Shown piece after piece: positions 9,110-18,035 of a stretch of 47,984 nt of DNA. The DNA is from CAZKXU01 sp964556665. GTDB lineage: Bacteria; Bdellovibrionota_C; UBA2361; CAZKXU01. The notes under the pieces are model-generated. The model ran no database searches. It saw nothing but the letters and a program-made list of their open reading frames with translations, and had not been told where the DNA came from. Position 1 is the first letter of the stretch; every line of letters starts with the position of its first letter. A program made the translations under genes and the position numbers. The DNA lies in NCBI GenBank assembly GCA_964556665.1, contig CAZKXU010000014.1, positions 1-47,984 on the forward strand, written 5' to 3'.

Positions 9110-9138
9110 GAGAGAGTGTTAATTTTTGTATTATTATA

Positions 9139-10212
9139 ATGGAAATATTAATTCTTCTTATAAAAGTCTTCATTGTTTTTAATATAATAATGGGACTTTC
9201 AACGATCTGTACCTGGATTGAGCGCAAGGGTTCTGCCTTAATTCAGGATCGTATCGGTGCAAATAGAGCGGGTGCCTTCGTGCAGACCGATATCCTTATA
9301 CTTAAGCCTGTTTTTTGGTTAGTACGTTGGGCCGGTATTTTGGGTCTTATCAATACCTTACTTTGTGACGCAGTTAAGGCGATAACAAAAGAAGATTTTC
9401 TGCCAGAGGGGACAAGCCAATTTATTCATTGCTTAGCCCCATTTATGGCGGCGTTTCCTGTTTTTCTTGCGTTCGCTTTAATTCCAATCTCCCCTGACTT
9501 CGAATTGTTCGGATATCATATCCGCACTCAGGTATCTTCGATCGACGGCGGGATTTTATTTATTTTTGCTATGGGTTCCTTGGCTGTATACGGTACGGCA
9601 TTCGCTGGTTTTACAGGCAATAACAAATTTTCATTGTTAGGAGGTTTGCGTACCTCGGCGCAGATGATCTCATATGAACTTGCCATGGGAGTTGCGTTTG
9701 TAAGTGTGATAGTTGTTTACGAAACAGTTGACCTGTATTCAATCGTAATGCAGCAGAATGGGTTGTGGGGTATATTTTTACAGCCTGTATCATTTATCCT
9801 ACTTTTTACTGCTGGTATGGCTGAGTCTAAACGCGCGCCGTTTGATCTTCCGGAGAGTGAATCTGAGCTTGTAGCCGGTTATTTTACCGAGTATTCCGGA
9901 ATGAAGTTTCTTCTATTTTGGATGGCAGAGTTTGCTGAGATAGCACTACTTAGTATGGTGATGACACTATTGTTTTTCGGCGGCTGGGATCTTCCGTTTT
10001 ATGAGCCGCCGCAGGGGCTTTGGTGGTCGGCGTTAATAGGACACCTTGTCTTTATGGGCAAGGTAATGATCCTATCAATTTTACAGATTGTTATTCGTTG
10101 GACCTTGCCCAGATTCAGATATGATCAGTTAATGAACCTAGGCTGGAAGATAATGCTGCCGGTTAGTTTAGTGAATCTTTTAGTGACGGCAGTGTTTAAG
10201 TTGTTGATGTAG
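9139..10212 (+). CDS. nuoH: NADH-quinone oxidoreductase subunit H
   Basis: Membrane subunit at the junction of the two arms of complex I, forming the floor of the quinone channel. Eight or so hydrophobic helices run through 357 residues. The conserved first loop ERKGSALIQDRIGANRAG (residues 24-41) and the loop AESKRAPFDLPESESELVAG near residue 230, which lines the quinone site, are both present, as is the FTEYSGMKF motif. The ATG at 9139 gives the usual N-terminus. It is separated from nuoG by one palindrome and from the next nuo gene, which is nuoJ rather than nuoI, by a cluster of hairpins. Confidence 0.97.
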   Translation: MEILILLIKVFIVFNIIMGLSTICTWIERKGSALIQDRIGANRAGAFVQTDILILKPVFWLVRWAGILGLINTLLCDAVKAITKEDFLPEGTSQFIHCLAPFMAAFPVFLAFALIPISPDFELFGYHIRTQVSSIDGGILFIFAMGSLAVYGTAFAGFTGNNKFSLLGGLRTSAQMISYELAMGVAFVSVIVVYETVDLYSIVMQQNGLWGIFLQPVSFILLFTAGMAESKRAPFDLPESESELVAGYFTEYSGMKFLLFWMAEFAEIALLSMVMTLLFFGGWDLPFYEPPQGLWWSALIGHLVFMGKVMILSILQIVIRWTLPRFRYDQLMNLGWKIMLPVSLVNLLVTAVFKLLM

Positions 10213-10244
10213 AGATATTATATTTTTATGTTTTGTTTGTTCGT

Positions 10245-10368
10245 GTGCGACCTGCCGGTCGCACCTAGGGCAGACTACCCTCTGCCCCTACGGGAGGTGA
10301 GCGAAACATCTCGTCAATTTGTAGGGGCGGATAGTAATCCGCCCAAGTGACCGAGCGGCAGCTCGGTC
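10245..10368. repeat. Cluster of four 20-nt hairpins in place of nuoI
   Basis: Four inverted repeats, each exactly 20 bases: 10245-10264 (GTGCGACC TGCC GGTCGCAC), 10268-10287 (GGGCAGA CTACCC TCTGCCC), 10325-10344 (GGGCGGAT AGTA ATCCGCCC) and 10349-10368 (GACCGAGC GGCA GCTCGGTC). The middle two are further enclosed by GCCCCTAC (10284-10291) and its complement GTAGGGGC (10321-10328). The loops of the first and last are complementary (TGCC/GGCA). It fills the 170-base gap between nuoH and nuoJ. No coding capacity for a ferredoxin is present. Confidence 0.85.
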
Positions 10369-10382
10369 AACAGAGAGTTACT

Positions 10383-10874
10383 ATGAACCTTTTTTTTCTT
10401 GTATTAGCGACTTTGATGGTGATCTCAGCCCTTGGGATTGTTGTCTTCAAAAATCCAGTATATTCCGCACTGTGTCTGGTTGCCAATCTCTTAGGGGTTG
10501 CTGCTCTATACGGCATGTTACAAGCACATTTTTTAGCTATGGTGCAGATAATTGTTTATGCCGGAGCTATTATGGTTCTAGTAGTTTTCGTGCTGATGCT
10601 TCTTAATTTACAGGTTGAAGCGCAGAAGCCGCTCGGCAAACTTATGAGTATCATGGCATTGGCCGCGGGCGGCTTTTTTGTTTGGATAGTTGTGCCTGTA
10701 ATTAACGAGGTATTTCAGGCCTTCCCAGAAAATCCAACAGTAGTCGAAGGAACAGTAAGGAATATCGGTGCTGTACTCTACACTAAATGGGTTTTCCCGT
10801 TTGAAGCAGCATCTATATTAATTTTAGGGGCGATAGTTGGCGCAGTAATGTTGGCAAAGCGAGCAAAAAAATAA
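10383..10874 (+). CDS. nuoJ: NADH-quinone oxidoreductase subunit J
   Basis: Small membrane subunit of complex I with about five hydrophobic helices in 163 residues. The conserved transmembrane stretch VQIIVYAGAIMVLVVFVLML (residues 55-74), which includes the family's pi-bulge helix, is intact. I start at the ATG at 10383 with GAGAG about 7 bases upstream. A longer open frame from 10347 exists but its first 12 codons are the last hairpin of the upstream repeat cluster, so it is not credible as protein. nuoK follows after three bases. Confidence 0.95.
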   Translation: MNLFFLVLATLMVISALGIVVFKNPVYSALCLVANLLGVAALYGMLQAHFLAMVQIIVYAGAIMVLVVFVLMLLNLQVEAQKPLGKLMSIMALAAGGFFVWIVVPVINEVFQAFPENPTVVEGTVRNIGAVLYTKWVFPFEAASILILGAIVGAVMLAKRAKK

Positions 10875-10877
10875 TTT

Positions 10878-11180
10878 ATGGTACCACTGAGTTATTATTT
10901 AACACTTTCGGCTTTAATGTTTACTATCGGCGTAGCTGGAGTGATTGTTAGACGGAACTCCATCGTTGTCTTTATGTGCATAGAGCTGATGCTTAATTCC
11001 GTCAATCTTACCTTTGTAGCTCTATCCAGATCGGTTGGAAACCTTGATGGCCAGATAGCAGTTTTTTTTGTAATGGTAGTTGCTGCAGCCGAAGCCGCGG
11101 TGGGGCTTGCGATTATTATTTCACTATTTAGAAGTATCAAATCGATTGAAACTTCAGATGCAAATGAGTTGAGGCTTTAG
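10878..11180 (+). CDS. nuoK: NADH-quinone oxidoreductase subunit K
   Basis: Small three-helix membrane subunit, homologous to MrpC. At 100 residues it has exactly the normal length. The two membrane-buried glutamates used in proton translocation are visible: one in FMCIELMLNSVNL (near residue 36) and one in VAAAEAAVGLAI (near residue 71). It is packed tightly between nuoJ and nuoL (3 and 1 bases). Confidence 0.96.
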   Translation: MVPLSYYLTLSALMFTIGVAGVIVRRNSIVVFMCIELMLNSVNLTFVALSRSVGNLDGQIAVFFVMVVAAAEAAVGLAIIISLFRSIKSIETSDANELRL

Positions 11181-11181
11181 T

Positions 11182-13056
11182 ATGACAGCGATCTCTGAAA
11201 ATTTAGGATTTTTACCTTTAAGTCCTTTGCTTGGCTGTATGCTTGCTTATGCACTTGGTCGTCGTGGCGGCAATGTAGCTGGCTGGATCGCTACAATAGC
11301 GTCAACAGTGGCATTTGCCTGGGTGGTAAAACTGTTTCTTGCTCTTCCGCATGGAACGTATTTTGAAGACCAACTCTTTACCTGGTTTGCTTCCGGTCCG
11401 CTTAAGGTCGATTTTACACTGCGCTTTGATGCTTTGACTGCTGTGATGTGTCTTGTAGTTACTGGAGTAGGCAGTCTAATACATCTCTACTCGATCGGCT
11501 ACATGGCTGAGGATGAAGGGCGAGCAAGGTTTTTCTCCTATCTCAACCTTTTCATGTTCTCAATGTTGTTGTTGGTATTGGGAGGGAACCTGCTTGTGCT
11601 TTTCGTAGGCTGGGAGGGAGTGGGTCTTTGCTCTTATCTACTGATCGGTTTCTGGTATAAGAATTTGAATTATGCAGCTGCAGGCAGAAAGGCTTTTGTA
11701 GTGAATCGTATAGGCGATTTAGGTTTTCTGATCGCTATTTTTCTTCTGTTCTGGAATTATGGCACGGTAGATTTTGTCCAGCTTTCAAATGTAATCGGGC
11801 TCGACCGGATTACTCTTATTCCTGTTACCGTGATAGCGATCTGCTTATTCGTAGGAGCCTGTGGTAAGTCGGCGCAGATTCCACTCTTTGTCTGGCTTCC
11901 AGATGCCATGGCCGGCCCAACTCCGGTATCGGCGCTAATCCATGCGGCTACGATGGTAACGGCCGGCATTTATATGATGGCTCGTCTTCATTATCTTTTT
12001 GATCTGGCGCCGTTTGCACAGATGGTAGTTGCCTTAATTGCTGTGCTGACAGCGTTTGTTGCTGGAACAACTGCCTTAGCACAAAACGATATTAAAAAAG
12101 TATTGGCATACTCGACGGTCAGTCAGCTTGGATTTATGTTTATGGCCGCTGCCTGCGGAGCTTATTGGGTGGCGATTTTTCACCTCGTAACACATGCCTT
12201 CTTTAAGGCCTGCCTATTCTTAGGTGCAGGCTCAGTAATACATGGCTGTCATCATGAACAGGATATGCGCCATATGGGTGGTTTAAGAAGTAAGATGCCG
12301 ATTACCTTTTATACCTATCTGTTTTCTACTTTCGCTATTGCTGGTATTTATCCTTTCGCAGGGTATCAATCTAAGCATGCAATCCTTGCAGCTTTGGGTG
12401 AGAATACGAATGGTTTCCTTGCAACTTCGACTACTTTTCTGGTGATGGTTGCGTCGATGACTGCTTTCATTACTGCGTTCTACATGAGTCGCTCGGTGAC
12501 TATGACATTTTTTGGTGAATATAGAGGGCATGCTCATCCGCATGAATCTCCTTGGTTAATGACGATACCGTTAATTATTTTGGCGATTCTTGCAACTGTC
12601 GGTGGGGTTCTACTGGCGCATCCGCTACAGCATTATCTTGCGGCTGTTCTTCCTGTGCAGGAAGCTCATCATGCTGAGACTGTCTTTGAGTCGATCCTGC
12701 ATAGTTGGGTAGGTATTTCTGGAATGGTTTTGGCGTTCGTCCTTTATACGACCTTAAAAGAGGTGCCAGCGGAGATCTATAAGACCTTAGGTCCGCTTAG
12801 CAGATTGTTAACTAGAAAGTATTACTTCGATGAGATATATGCAGCGCTGATCGTAACTCCGTTGCAGAAATTCTCTGATCAGTTATGGAAGAGAGCAGAT
12901 CAGGTATTGATAGATGGTGCAGTTAATGGATCTGCTGAGCTGGTTGATATCAGCGGAGAAATAACTCGTACTATGCAGACTGGGCAGACTAGGCACTACG
13001 CCCTATTTATGTTTCTTGGCACAATTGTAGTTGTATTATTTTATCTTGTAATGTGA
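11182..13056 (+). CDS. nuoL: NADH-quinone oxidoreductase subunit L
   Basis: Largest antiporter-like subunit, at the distal end of the membrane arm. 624 residues with about 16 helices. The proton-antiporter core carries the expected glutamate in LFVGWEGVGLCSYLLIGFW (near residue 145), the discontinuous-helix motif around AMAGPTPVSALIHAATMVTAG, and the central lysine/histidine helix KKVLAYSTVSQLGFM. The C-terminal 100 residues include the long amphipathic lateral helix expected for NuoL (KTLGPLSRLLTRKYYFDE and onward) ending in a final hydrophobic helix. One base after nuoK and three before nuoM. Confidence 0.96.
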   Translation: MTAISENLGFLPLSPLLGCMLAYALGRRGGNVAGWIATIASTVAFAWVVKLFLALPHGTYFEDQLFTWFASGPLKVDFTLRFDALTAVMCLVVTGVGSLIHLYSIGYMAEDEGRARFFSYLNLFMFSMLLLVLGGNLLVLFVGWEGVGLCSYLLIGFWYKNLNYAAAGRKAFVVNRIGDLGFLIAIFLLFWNYGTVDFVQLSNVIGLDRITLIPVTVIAICLFVGACGKSAQIPLFVWLPDAMAGPTPVSALIHAATMVTAGIYMMARLHYLFDLAPFAQMVVALIAVLTAFVAGTTALAQNDIKKVLAYSTVSQLGFMFMAAACGAYWVAIFHLVTHAFFKACLFLGAGSVIHGCHHEQDMRHMGGLRSKMPITFYTYLFSTFAIAGIYPFAGYQSKHAILAALGENTNGFLATSTTFLVMVASMTAFITAFYMSRSVTMTFFGEYRGHAHPHESPWLMTIPLIILAILATVGGVLLAHPLQHYLAAVLPVQEAHHAETVFESILHSWVGISGMVLAFVLYTTLKEVPAEIYKTLGPLSRLLTRKYYFDEIYAALIVTPLQKFSDQLWKRADQVLIDGAVNGSAELVDISGEITRTMQTGQTRHYALFMFLGTIVVVLFYLVM

Positions 13057-13059
13057 AGT

Positions 13060-14685
13060 ATGTTAGAGCTTTTCGACTCTCTACCTCTTTTGACAATACT
13101 AATCTTTACACCGTTGGTGGGTGCGGCGTTGCTCTATCTTCTGCCGTCTCTGTTATCTTCATTCGCTTCAGATAAAAGTGCTAGGGCAGTTTCTTTTCTT
13201 GTCTCAATTATAGCACTCATAGTCTCAGTATTTTTACTATACCAGTTTGATGCTGCCTATGGTGGGTACCAATTTACAGAATCTGCAGATTGGATTCCAG
13301 CTCTTGGAGTCTCATACACGCTTGGTATAGACGGCATTAGCTTATTTCTCGTAATTTTGACGACTTTTTTAACTCCTATAGTAGTAATGGCTTCAGGGTC
13401 AGTGCATGATCACGTGCGCGGTTATCTCGCCCACATGCTCATTCTTGAAACAGCTATGCTTGGCACATTGGTAGCGTTGGATACCTTCCTCTTCTATCTA
13501 TTTTGGGAAGCGATGTTATTCCCTATGTACTTCATAATTGGGATCTGGGGAGGAGAGCGTCGGATATATGCTACACTTAAGTTTGTACTGTATACCGTAC
13601 TTGGCAGTGTGCTTATGTTGGTTGCCTTGTTATACGTTGTGTGGCGCTGTTATGAACAGACAGGGGAGGTGAGCTTCTTATTAGAGGAACTACTAGCTTC
13701 CTCGAATCTAAGCTTAAATGAAGAGATCTGGCTATTTGCCGCCTTTGGGCTTGCCTTTGCAATCAAAGTTCCGCTCTTTCCATTCCATACCTGGCTTCCA
13801 GATGCACATGTAGAGGCGCCCACTGGTGGATCGGTTATTCTTGCCGGTGTGCTTTTGAAGATGGGACTGTACGGATTTCTCCGTTTTGCCTATCCGTTAT
13901 TCCCGCGAGGAGCAGAGGTTTTTGCTCCGTATCTGGCAGGCTTGGCAGTCATAGGGATTATTTATGGTGCATTAGTCGCCTGGGCGCAGACCGACATGAA
14001 AAAGCTTGTGGCTTACTCATCGGTCTCTCATCTTGGCTATTGTGTGCTGGGCTTAGTCGCGTTTAATACTATCTCAACGACCGGTTCGATTATGCAGATG
14101 ATAAACCATGGCATATCAACAGGCGCACTCTTCCTTCTGGTTGGAGTTTTGTACGACCGGCGTCATACTAAGGCTATTATAGAGTATGGCGGTTTGGCTG
14201 CTAAAGTTCCTGTATTTGCATTTCTATTTTTAGTCTTTACTTTAAGCTCAATAGCTCTACCATTAACAAACGGTTTTGTAGGGGAATTCTTGATCCTAGT
14301 CGGTAGCTTTAGCCGTTATCCATGGTTGACATGTGTGGCTGGACTGGGTGTGATTCTTGGAGCGATCTACATGCTCACCCTATATATGCGTACTATTTTC
14401 GGAGAATTAGATCAGGATAAGAACGGAGAGCTTACAGATGTAACCAGAACAGAGCTTGCTTGCTTTGTGCCACTTCTAATCTTAGTGTTTTATCTAGGCA
14501 TATTCCCGAATTCAATGCTTAGAACGATAGAACCCTCCGTAAATAACTACATCTCTGTAGTGACTAAGCGTAAACATGATCTGCACGACTTTGAGTATGC
14601 AGCAGCAACGAGTCTGTCAGAGTCGGCTACAGTTGTGGTTGCTAATCAGGATTTAAATGATAGGAAAGACAATGTCGAGTTTTAA
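13060..14685 (+). CDS. nuoM: NADH-quinone oxidoreductase subunit M
   Basis: Second antiporter-like subunit. In 541 residues it shows the conserved LFWEAMLFPMYFIIGIWGG (glutamate near residue 149), FPFHTWLPDAHVEAPTGGSV near residue 240, and the KKLVAYSSVSHLGY helix near residue 310. The C-terminus has a hydrophilic tail of about 40 residues after the last helix (KRKHDLHDFEYAAATSLSE) that is longer than usual. The gene overlaps nuoN by 14 bases. Confidence 0.96.
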   Translation: MLELFDSLPLLTILIFTPLVGAALLYLLPSLLSSFASDKSARAVSFLVSIIALIVSVFLLYQFDAAYGGYQFTESADWIPALGVSYTLGIDGISLFLVILTTFLTPIVVMASGSVHDHVRGYLAHMLILETAMLGTLVALDTFLFYLFWEAMLFPMYFIIGIWGGERRIYATLKFVLYTVLGSVLMLVALLYVVWRCYEQTGEVSFLLEELLASSNLSLNEEIWLFAAFGLAFAIKVPLFPFHTWLPDAHVEAPTGGSVILAGVLLKMGLYGFLRFAYPLFPRGAEVFAPYLAGLAVIGIIYGALVAWAQTDMKKLVAYSSVSHLGYCVLGLVAFNTISTTGSIMQMINHGISTGALFLLVGVLYDRRHTKAIIEYGGLAAKVPVFAFLFLVFTLSSIALPLTNGFVGEFLILVGSFSRYPWLTCVAGLGVILGAIYMLTLYMRTIFGELDQDKNGELTDVTRTELACFVPLLILVFYLGIFPNSMLRTIEPSVNNYISVVTKRKHDLHDFEYAAATSLSESATVVVANQDLNDRKDNVEF

Positions 14686-16132
14686 TACAAATGACATAAT
14701 GCTTATTTTGCCAATACTAAGCTTAAGCATCGGCGCTATGCTACTTCTGCTTTTAGAGGTATTCATAAAAAAAACTTGGTCTAGCGGTTTGGTTACGGTT
14801 GCTATTCTTGCTCTTACAGTAATCAGTATTCAGTTCGCTGCGCCTTATTATCGGCCGGAAGGAACAGCTTTTTTTGGAACTATGTATGGGGATGGCTTTA
14901 CACTGTTTTTTGCTATTCTTCTTGTCTCCACTACGCTTTTCTCAGTTTTCATCGGAATGGGAAGCTTGGCTAAGCTTGGAGTCGAGACTCAAAGTGAATA
15001 TTACGCACTGATGTTAATGTGTACAGCAGGAGCACTGATCTTTGCCTCAGCTGCTGAACTAATTACATTATTTCTTGGTCTAGAAATAATGTCACTATGT
15101 CTTTATCCGCTCTGTGGGGTGGCATTAAAGTATAGGAGTTCCTCTGAATCAGCGCTTAAATACTTTCTACTCGGATCATTTAGCTCTGCCTTTATGTTGT
15201 ATGGGATTGCGCTTATTTACGGACTTACAGGCACAACAGTTATTAATGAGATAGCACCGATTGTGACAGAGGGAAGTAGTCAGGTTTTGTATCTTGGAGT
15301 TGGATTAATCTTAGTAGGTTTAGTCTTCAAGATCGGAGCTGTGCCATTCCATTTCTGGACACCGGATGTTTATCAAGGGGCACCAACAAGTGTAACAGCC
15401 TACATGGCCTGTGTAATTAAAGCCGCAGCGGTTGCGGCAGCGCTGAGGGTAATGTGGGGAGCTTTCGGGGATCTTCTCATCTTCTGGTCGGGTGCTGTGT
15501 GGTTGATTGCAATTCTTACAATGTCTGTTGGCAATCTGGTGGCGCTGCGTCAGCGTAGCATGAAAAGGATGTTGGCCTATTCGAGTATTGCGCATGCTGG
15601 TTATATGCTAATCGCATTCCTCTCGCCCGGGGAGTTTGGTGGGGGGCCAGCAATTCTATATTATATCGTGTCGTACTGTTTTATGAGTATCGGTGCTTTT
15701 GGAATTGTAATGTTGGTGACTGAAGACCATAGTGACTCGCCACATCCTGATGATATCTCTCGCTTTAATGGCCTTGGTTTCAGCAATCCAACACTTGGTA
15801 TTTTGATGACTATCTTTCTACTTTCCTTAGCCGGCTTGCCACCGGGGTTTGCCGGACTGCTAGGTAAATTCTATATTTTTAACGCAGCGGTTAAAGCTGA
15901 CAACTGGGATCTTGTAATCATAGCGGTTATTAATTCCGCTATCTCCTGTTATTACTATCTGCGTGTAGTAGTAGCGATGTACTTTCTTGAGCCACGTGAG
16001 GACCAGTTTCTTGCAGAGCTTAGCGGGCCGGTAGGAGGGACTTTAGGCTTCTGTGCATTAAGCTTAATAATTTTAGGACTATTTCCATCATTTCTCCATG
16101 ACGCTGCAAACGGTATGATGTTTCTATTCTAG
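14672..16132 (+). CDS. nuoN: NADH-quinone oxidoreductase subunit N
   Basis: Third antiporter-like subunit, next to NuoK/J. 486 residues, about 14 helices. Family motifs are LFLGLEIMSLCLYPLCGV, the helix break FHFWTPDVYQGAPTSVTAYM, the KRMLAYSSIAHAGYMLIA stretch and PPGFAGLLGKFYIF. The ATG at 14672 has AGGA a few bases upstream and overlaps the end of nuoM; an ATG five codons earlier is possible. The stop codon TAG (16130-16132) is part of the CTAG that forms the left tip of the MITE-like element, so the original end of the gene may have been changed by insertion. The protein still has a typical C-terminus (GLFPSFLHDAANG). Confidence 0.96.
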   Translation: MSSFNTNDIMLILPILSLSIGAMLLLLLEVFIKKTWSSGLVTVAILALTVISIQFAAPYYRPEGTAFFGTMYGDGFTLFFAILLVSTTLFSVFIGMGSLAKLGVETQSEYYALMLMCTAGALIFASAAELITLFLGLEIMSLCLYPLCGVALKYRSSSESALKYFLLGSFSSAFMLYGIALIYGLTGTTVINEIAPIVTEGSSQVLYLGVGLILVGLVFKIGAVPFHFWTPDVYQGAPTSVTAYMACVIKAAAVAAALRVMWGAFGDLLIFWSGAVWLIAILTMSVGNLVALRQRSMKRMLAYSSIAHAGYMLIAFLSPGEFGGGPAILYYIVSYCFMSIGAFGIVMLVTEDHSDSPHPDDISRFNGLGFSNPTLGILMTIFLLSLAGLPPGFAGLLGKFYIFNAAVKADNWDLVIIAVINSAISCYYYLRVVVAMYFLEPREDQFLAELSGPVGGTLGFCALSLIILGLFPSFLHDAANGMMFLF

Positions 16133-16314
16133 TGCTCCTCCAAATAAGTTTTTTCACGTCTAGCATCACATCGTTGCCCCATCTTGTCACGCTTCTCAGT
16201 CGGAAAATCCTCGCAATACTCCAGTATTGCTGCGGATTTCCTCCTTCCGAGGCGTGCCAATCTGGGGCAACGCTGCGCGCCATACGTGAAAAAACTTATT
16301 TGGCGAAGCACTAG
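16129..16314. mobile_element. MITE-like inverted-repeat element, complete copy
   Basis: A 186-bp imperfect palindrome. The tips are CTAGTGCTCCTCC at the left and GGCGAAGCACTAG at the right; next inward both arms carry AAATAAGTTTTTTCACGT and, further in, CGTTGCCCCA and the central AATACTCCAGTATT. Both tips are CTAG, which could be the target-site duplication or part of the terminal repeat. It encodes no transposase. The first 53 bases recur without a mismatch at 47932-47984. Short open frames on both strands are by-products of the palindrome. Confidence 0.85.
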
Positions 16315-16337
16315 TATACTGCAACATTAGATTTTTT

Positions 16338-16416
16338 CTGGGAACGCGGAGCTCCAGCTCCGCTTTGTACGAGTTGCCATGCCATATTCGGCGGAGCTGG
16401 AGCTCCGCGTTCCCAG
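16338..16416. repeat. Perfect long palindrome between nuoN and the GT87-like gene
   Basis: 26-base perfect arms (16338-16363 and 16391-16416) around a 27-base spacer. The inner word is the same as in the copy at 9051 (AGCTCCAGCTCCGC), but the outer frame reads GGGAACGCGG instead of GGGACCGCGG, and the right arm carries the matching change (CCGCGTTCCC). The compensated base pair shows that the folded shape has been maintained. Confidence 0.88.
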
Positions 16417-16438
16417 GATCTATTTATGTTACAGTGCA

Positions 16439-17659
16439 CTACCGAGGTTCTCGCGGCAAGGCAGCAACTAAAGTTCCCCAGAGCAGCAGTAATCCGTACG
16501 TTGGGAGTTTTGCAACTAAGAACAGCGTCCAAGGCATCTGGTTAGGGCTTGCTAATGTCATCAGATGTCGGGTCAGATATACATCCGGTATTGATATCAA
16601 GGTGAACGAAATGGCTATTAACACAATTTTGGAAAGGGTGAACTGTTTACTAATAGCCATCTTCAGGAACAACGTGTATGGGAGCATTAATACTACAAAG
16701 ATATGCATCCAACTGATAGGAGAGAGCAGGATCATGCTGACAAGATAAAGTGAGAAAAGGAGCTCTTTTTTTGATTCATCAGAGCGTGCTGATTTTAGGC
16801 AGACTACTCCTATTACTATACCGCTAAAGATTAATGTAAAGAAGGAGCCAGCTAATGGAATCTCTAGAAGTGGAGACGTCCACGGGCCTTTGATGAAAAG
16901 AGGGTAGAATAGGCCGGTTAGCGATGCGTTTAGCGGGAAATACCCCCAGTCTTTTACATCATGTGAGATCACATCCGTTACGTAATAGATACAGTCCGCA
17001 GGTCCAACAATAATTAGTGAGATTAAAAATCCAAAGGCAGTGGTTGATAATGCATAGATTAGCACCTTATGCTCTTTCTTAAAGAGCAGATATAGAAAGA
17101 TAAATGCGGGAAAAAGTTTTATTAAAACTGAAGTGCCTAGCAGGATTCCGGCTTTACGTTTAGAACCTTTAACTAATGCAAGCCAGGAAAGGAGAATAAG
17201 TGAAGCTATAATTACCGAGGTGTTACCAGTACCGACTGCAAACAGGATCGGGTACCATAATGGAGCGATGATAAGTAGTGTTCTTGAAATCCTAGTCGGA
17301 ATGTTTGAATAGTTTAAAAATAATTCTAAGCAGTATAGATAGAGTGTGAGCGAAATTACCGCCATGGCGACAAAAGCTAAGTTAAGAGGAAGAAGTGTTA
17401 AAGGCAGAAATAGTATTGAGTTAAATGGAGGATGGAAATTGCCAATATTTGTATTGTATCCGTATATAGCGGCAAGTCGAGGTATTGATTCGCCGTAAAT
17501 GCTCTGCGCATTCCGCAGCGCCCAAGCTGCAAGGTAGTCCTGATCCAGGTCACCTCCTATATGGCGGTATTTCACAGCAAGTATGATATTAAGGAGAATG
17601 ATTGAGCTAAAGGCAAAAAGGTAGATCGGATTGCTTTTATGGCTGATTATTCCTGGCAT
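16439..17659 (-). CDS. Polytopic membrane protein, GT87-like glycosyltransferase
   Basis: 406 residues with about ten hydrophobic helices. It resembles the GT87 (DUF2029) family of polyprenyl-phosphate-mannose-dependent glycosyltransferases. The acidic residues after the first helix (GGDLDQDYLAAWA, near residue 36) are where the catalytic aspartate of GT-C enzymes lies, followed by FHPPFNSILFLPLTLLP and the family-typical GILLGTSVLIKLFPAF. Substrate cannot be told from sequence. I start at the ATG at 17659; a TTG at 17668 would add three residues. No partner glycosylation gene is adjacent. It is transcribed towards nuoN, with a palindrome between them. Confidence 0.78.
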   Translation of the reverse strand: MPGIISHKSNPIYLFAFSSIILLNIILAVKYRHIGGDLDQDYLAAWALRNAQSIYGESIPRLAAIYGYNTNIGNFHPPFNSILFLPLTLLPLNLAFVAMAVISLTLYLYCLELFLNYSNIPTRISRTLLIIAPLWYPILFAVGTGNTSVIIASLILLSWLALVKGSKRKAGILLGTSVLIKLFPAFIFLYLLFKKEHKVLIYALSTTAFGFLISLIIVGPADCIYYVTDVISHDVKDWGYFPLNASLTGLFYPLFIKGPWTSPLLEIPLAGSFFTLIFSGIVIGVVCLKSARSDESKKELLFSLYLVSMILLSPISWMHIFVVLMLPYTLFLKMAISKQFTLSKIVLIAISFTLISIPDVYLTRHLMTLASPNQMPWTLFLVAKLPTYGLLLLWGTLVAALPREPR

Positions 17660-17904
17660 ACAATTCAATGCTACCGATCTTACCGTGAAATATTAGTGCG
17701 CGAAAACAGGCATAAATATCAAAATTTTAGGAGAAATTCCTTTACTTACACATCAGAGTTTAAATTTATTTGATGTCACATTTCGGTGAATAGCAGCAGT
17801 TTTCCTAGGTAATTTTAACATTTCTAAGTACTTAGCTCATATTATAGCTGTAACAGATTCGCGTTTTAGGCCCATAAAATAAGCACTATTTTGCATTTTT
17901 TTTG

Positions 17905-17934
17905 TTGCGTAAAGATTAAATTTAGCTCTATATT
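17905..17934 (+). promoter_or_regulatory. Candidate promoter for the HU-family gene
   Basis: The 376 bases between the GT87-like gene and the HU gene are AT-rich and hold no ORF. TATATT (17929-17934) with TTGCGT 18 bases upstream is the best sigma-70-like pair near the gene and would give a leader of about 95 bases. A second pair, TTAACA (17815-17820) and TATTAT (17840-17845), has a long 19-base spacer. Assignment by eye only. Confidence 0.3.
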
Positions 17935-18035
17935 CGATTTAACAAGATGCGTGAGCATCCTTGCGGAAGTGCAAAATGATAGCAAATTCATTAAGTGATG
18001 CCTTCATATTTTAACTTTACTGAGGTGTTTATTTT

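Noticed and set aside
10347..10382. N-terminal extension of nuoJ
   Set aside because: The codons are the fourth hairpin of the repeat cluster; the ATG at 10383 has a Shine-Dalgarno site and gives the family N-terminus.
10213..10382. Broken nuoI in the H/J gap
   Set aside because: No frame encodes a CxxCxxCxxxCP ferredoxin motif; the gap is wholly hairpins and short AT-rich flanks.
16129..16314. Two 60-residue open frames, one on each strand, in the MITE-like element
   Set aside because: They mirror each other because the DNA is a palindrome; neither has a Shine-Dalgarno site or family resemblance.
16365..16748. 127-residue plus-strand open frame
   Set aside because: Begins in a palindrome and runs antisense to the GT87-like gene.
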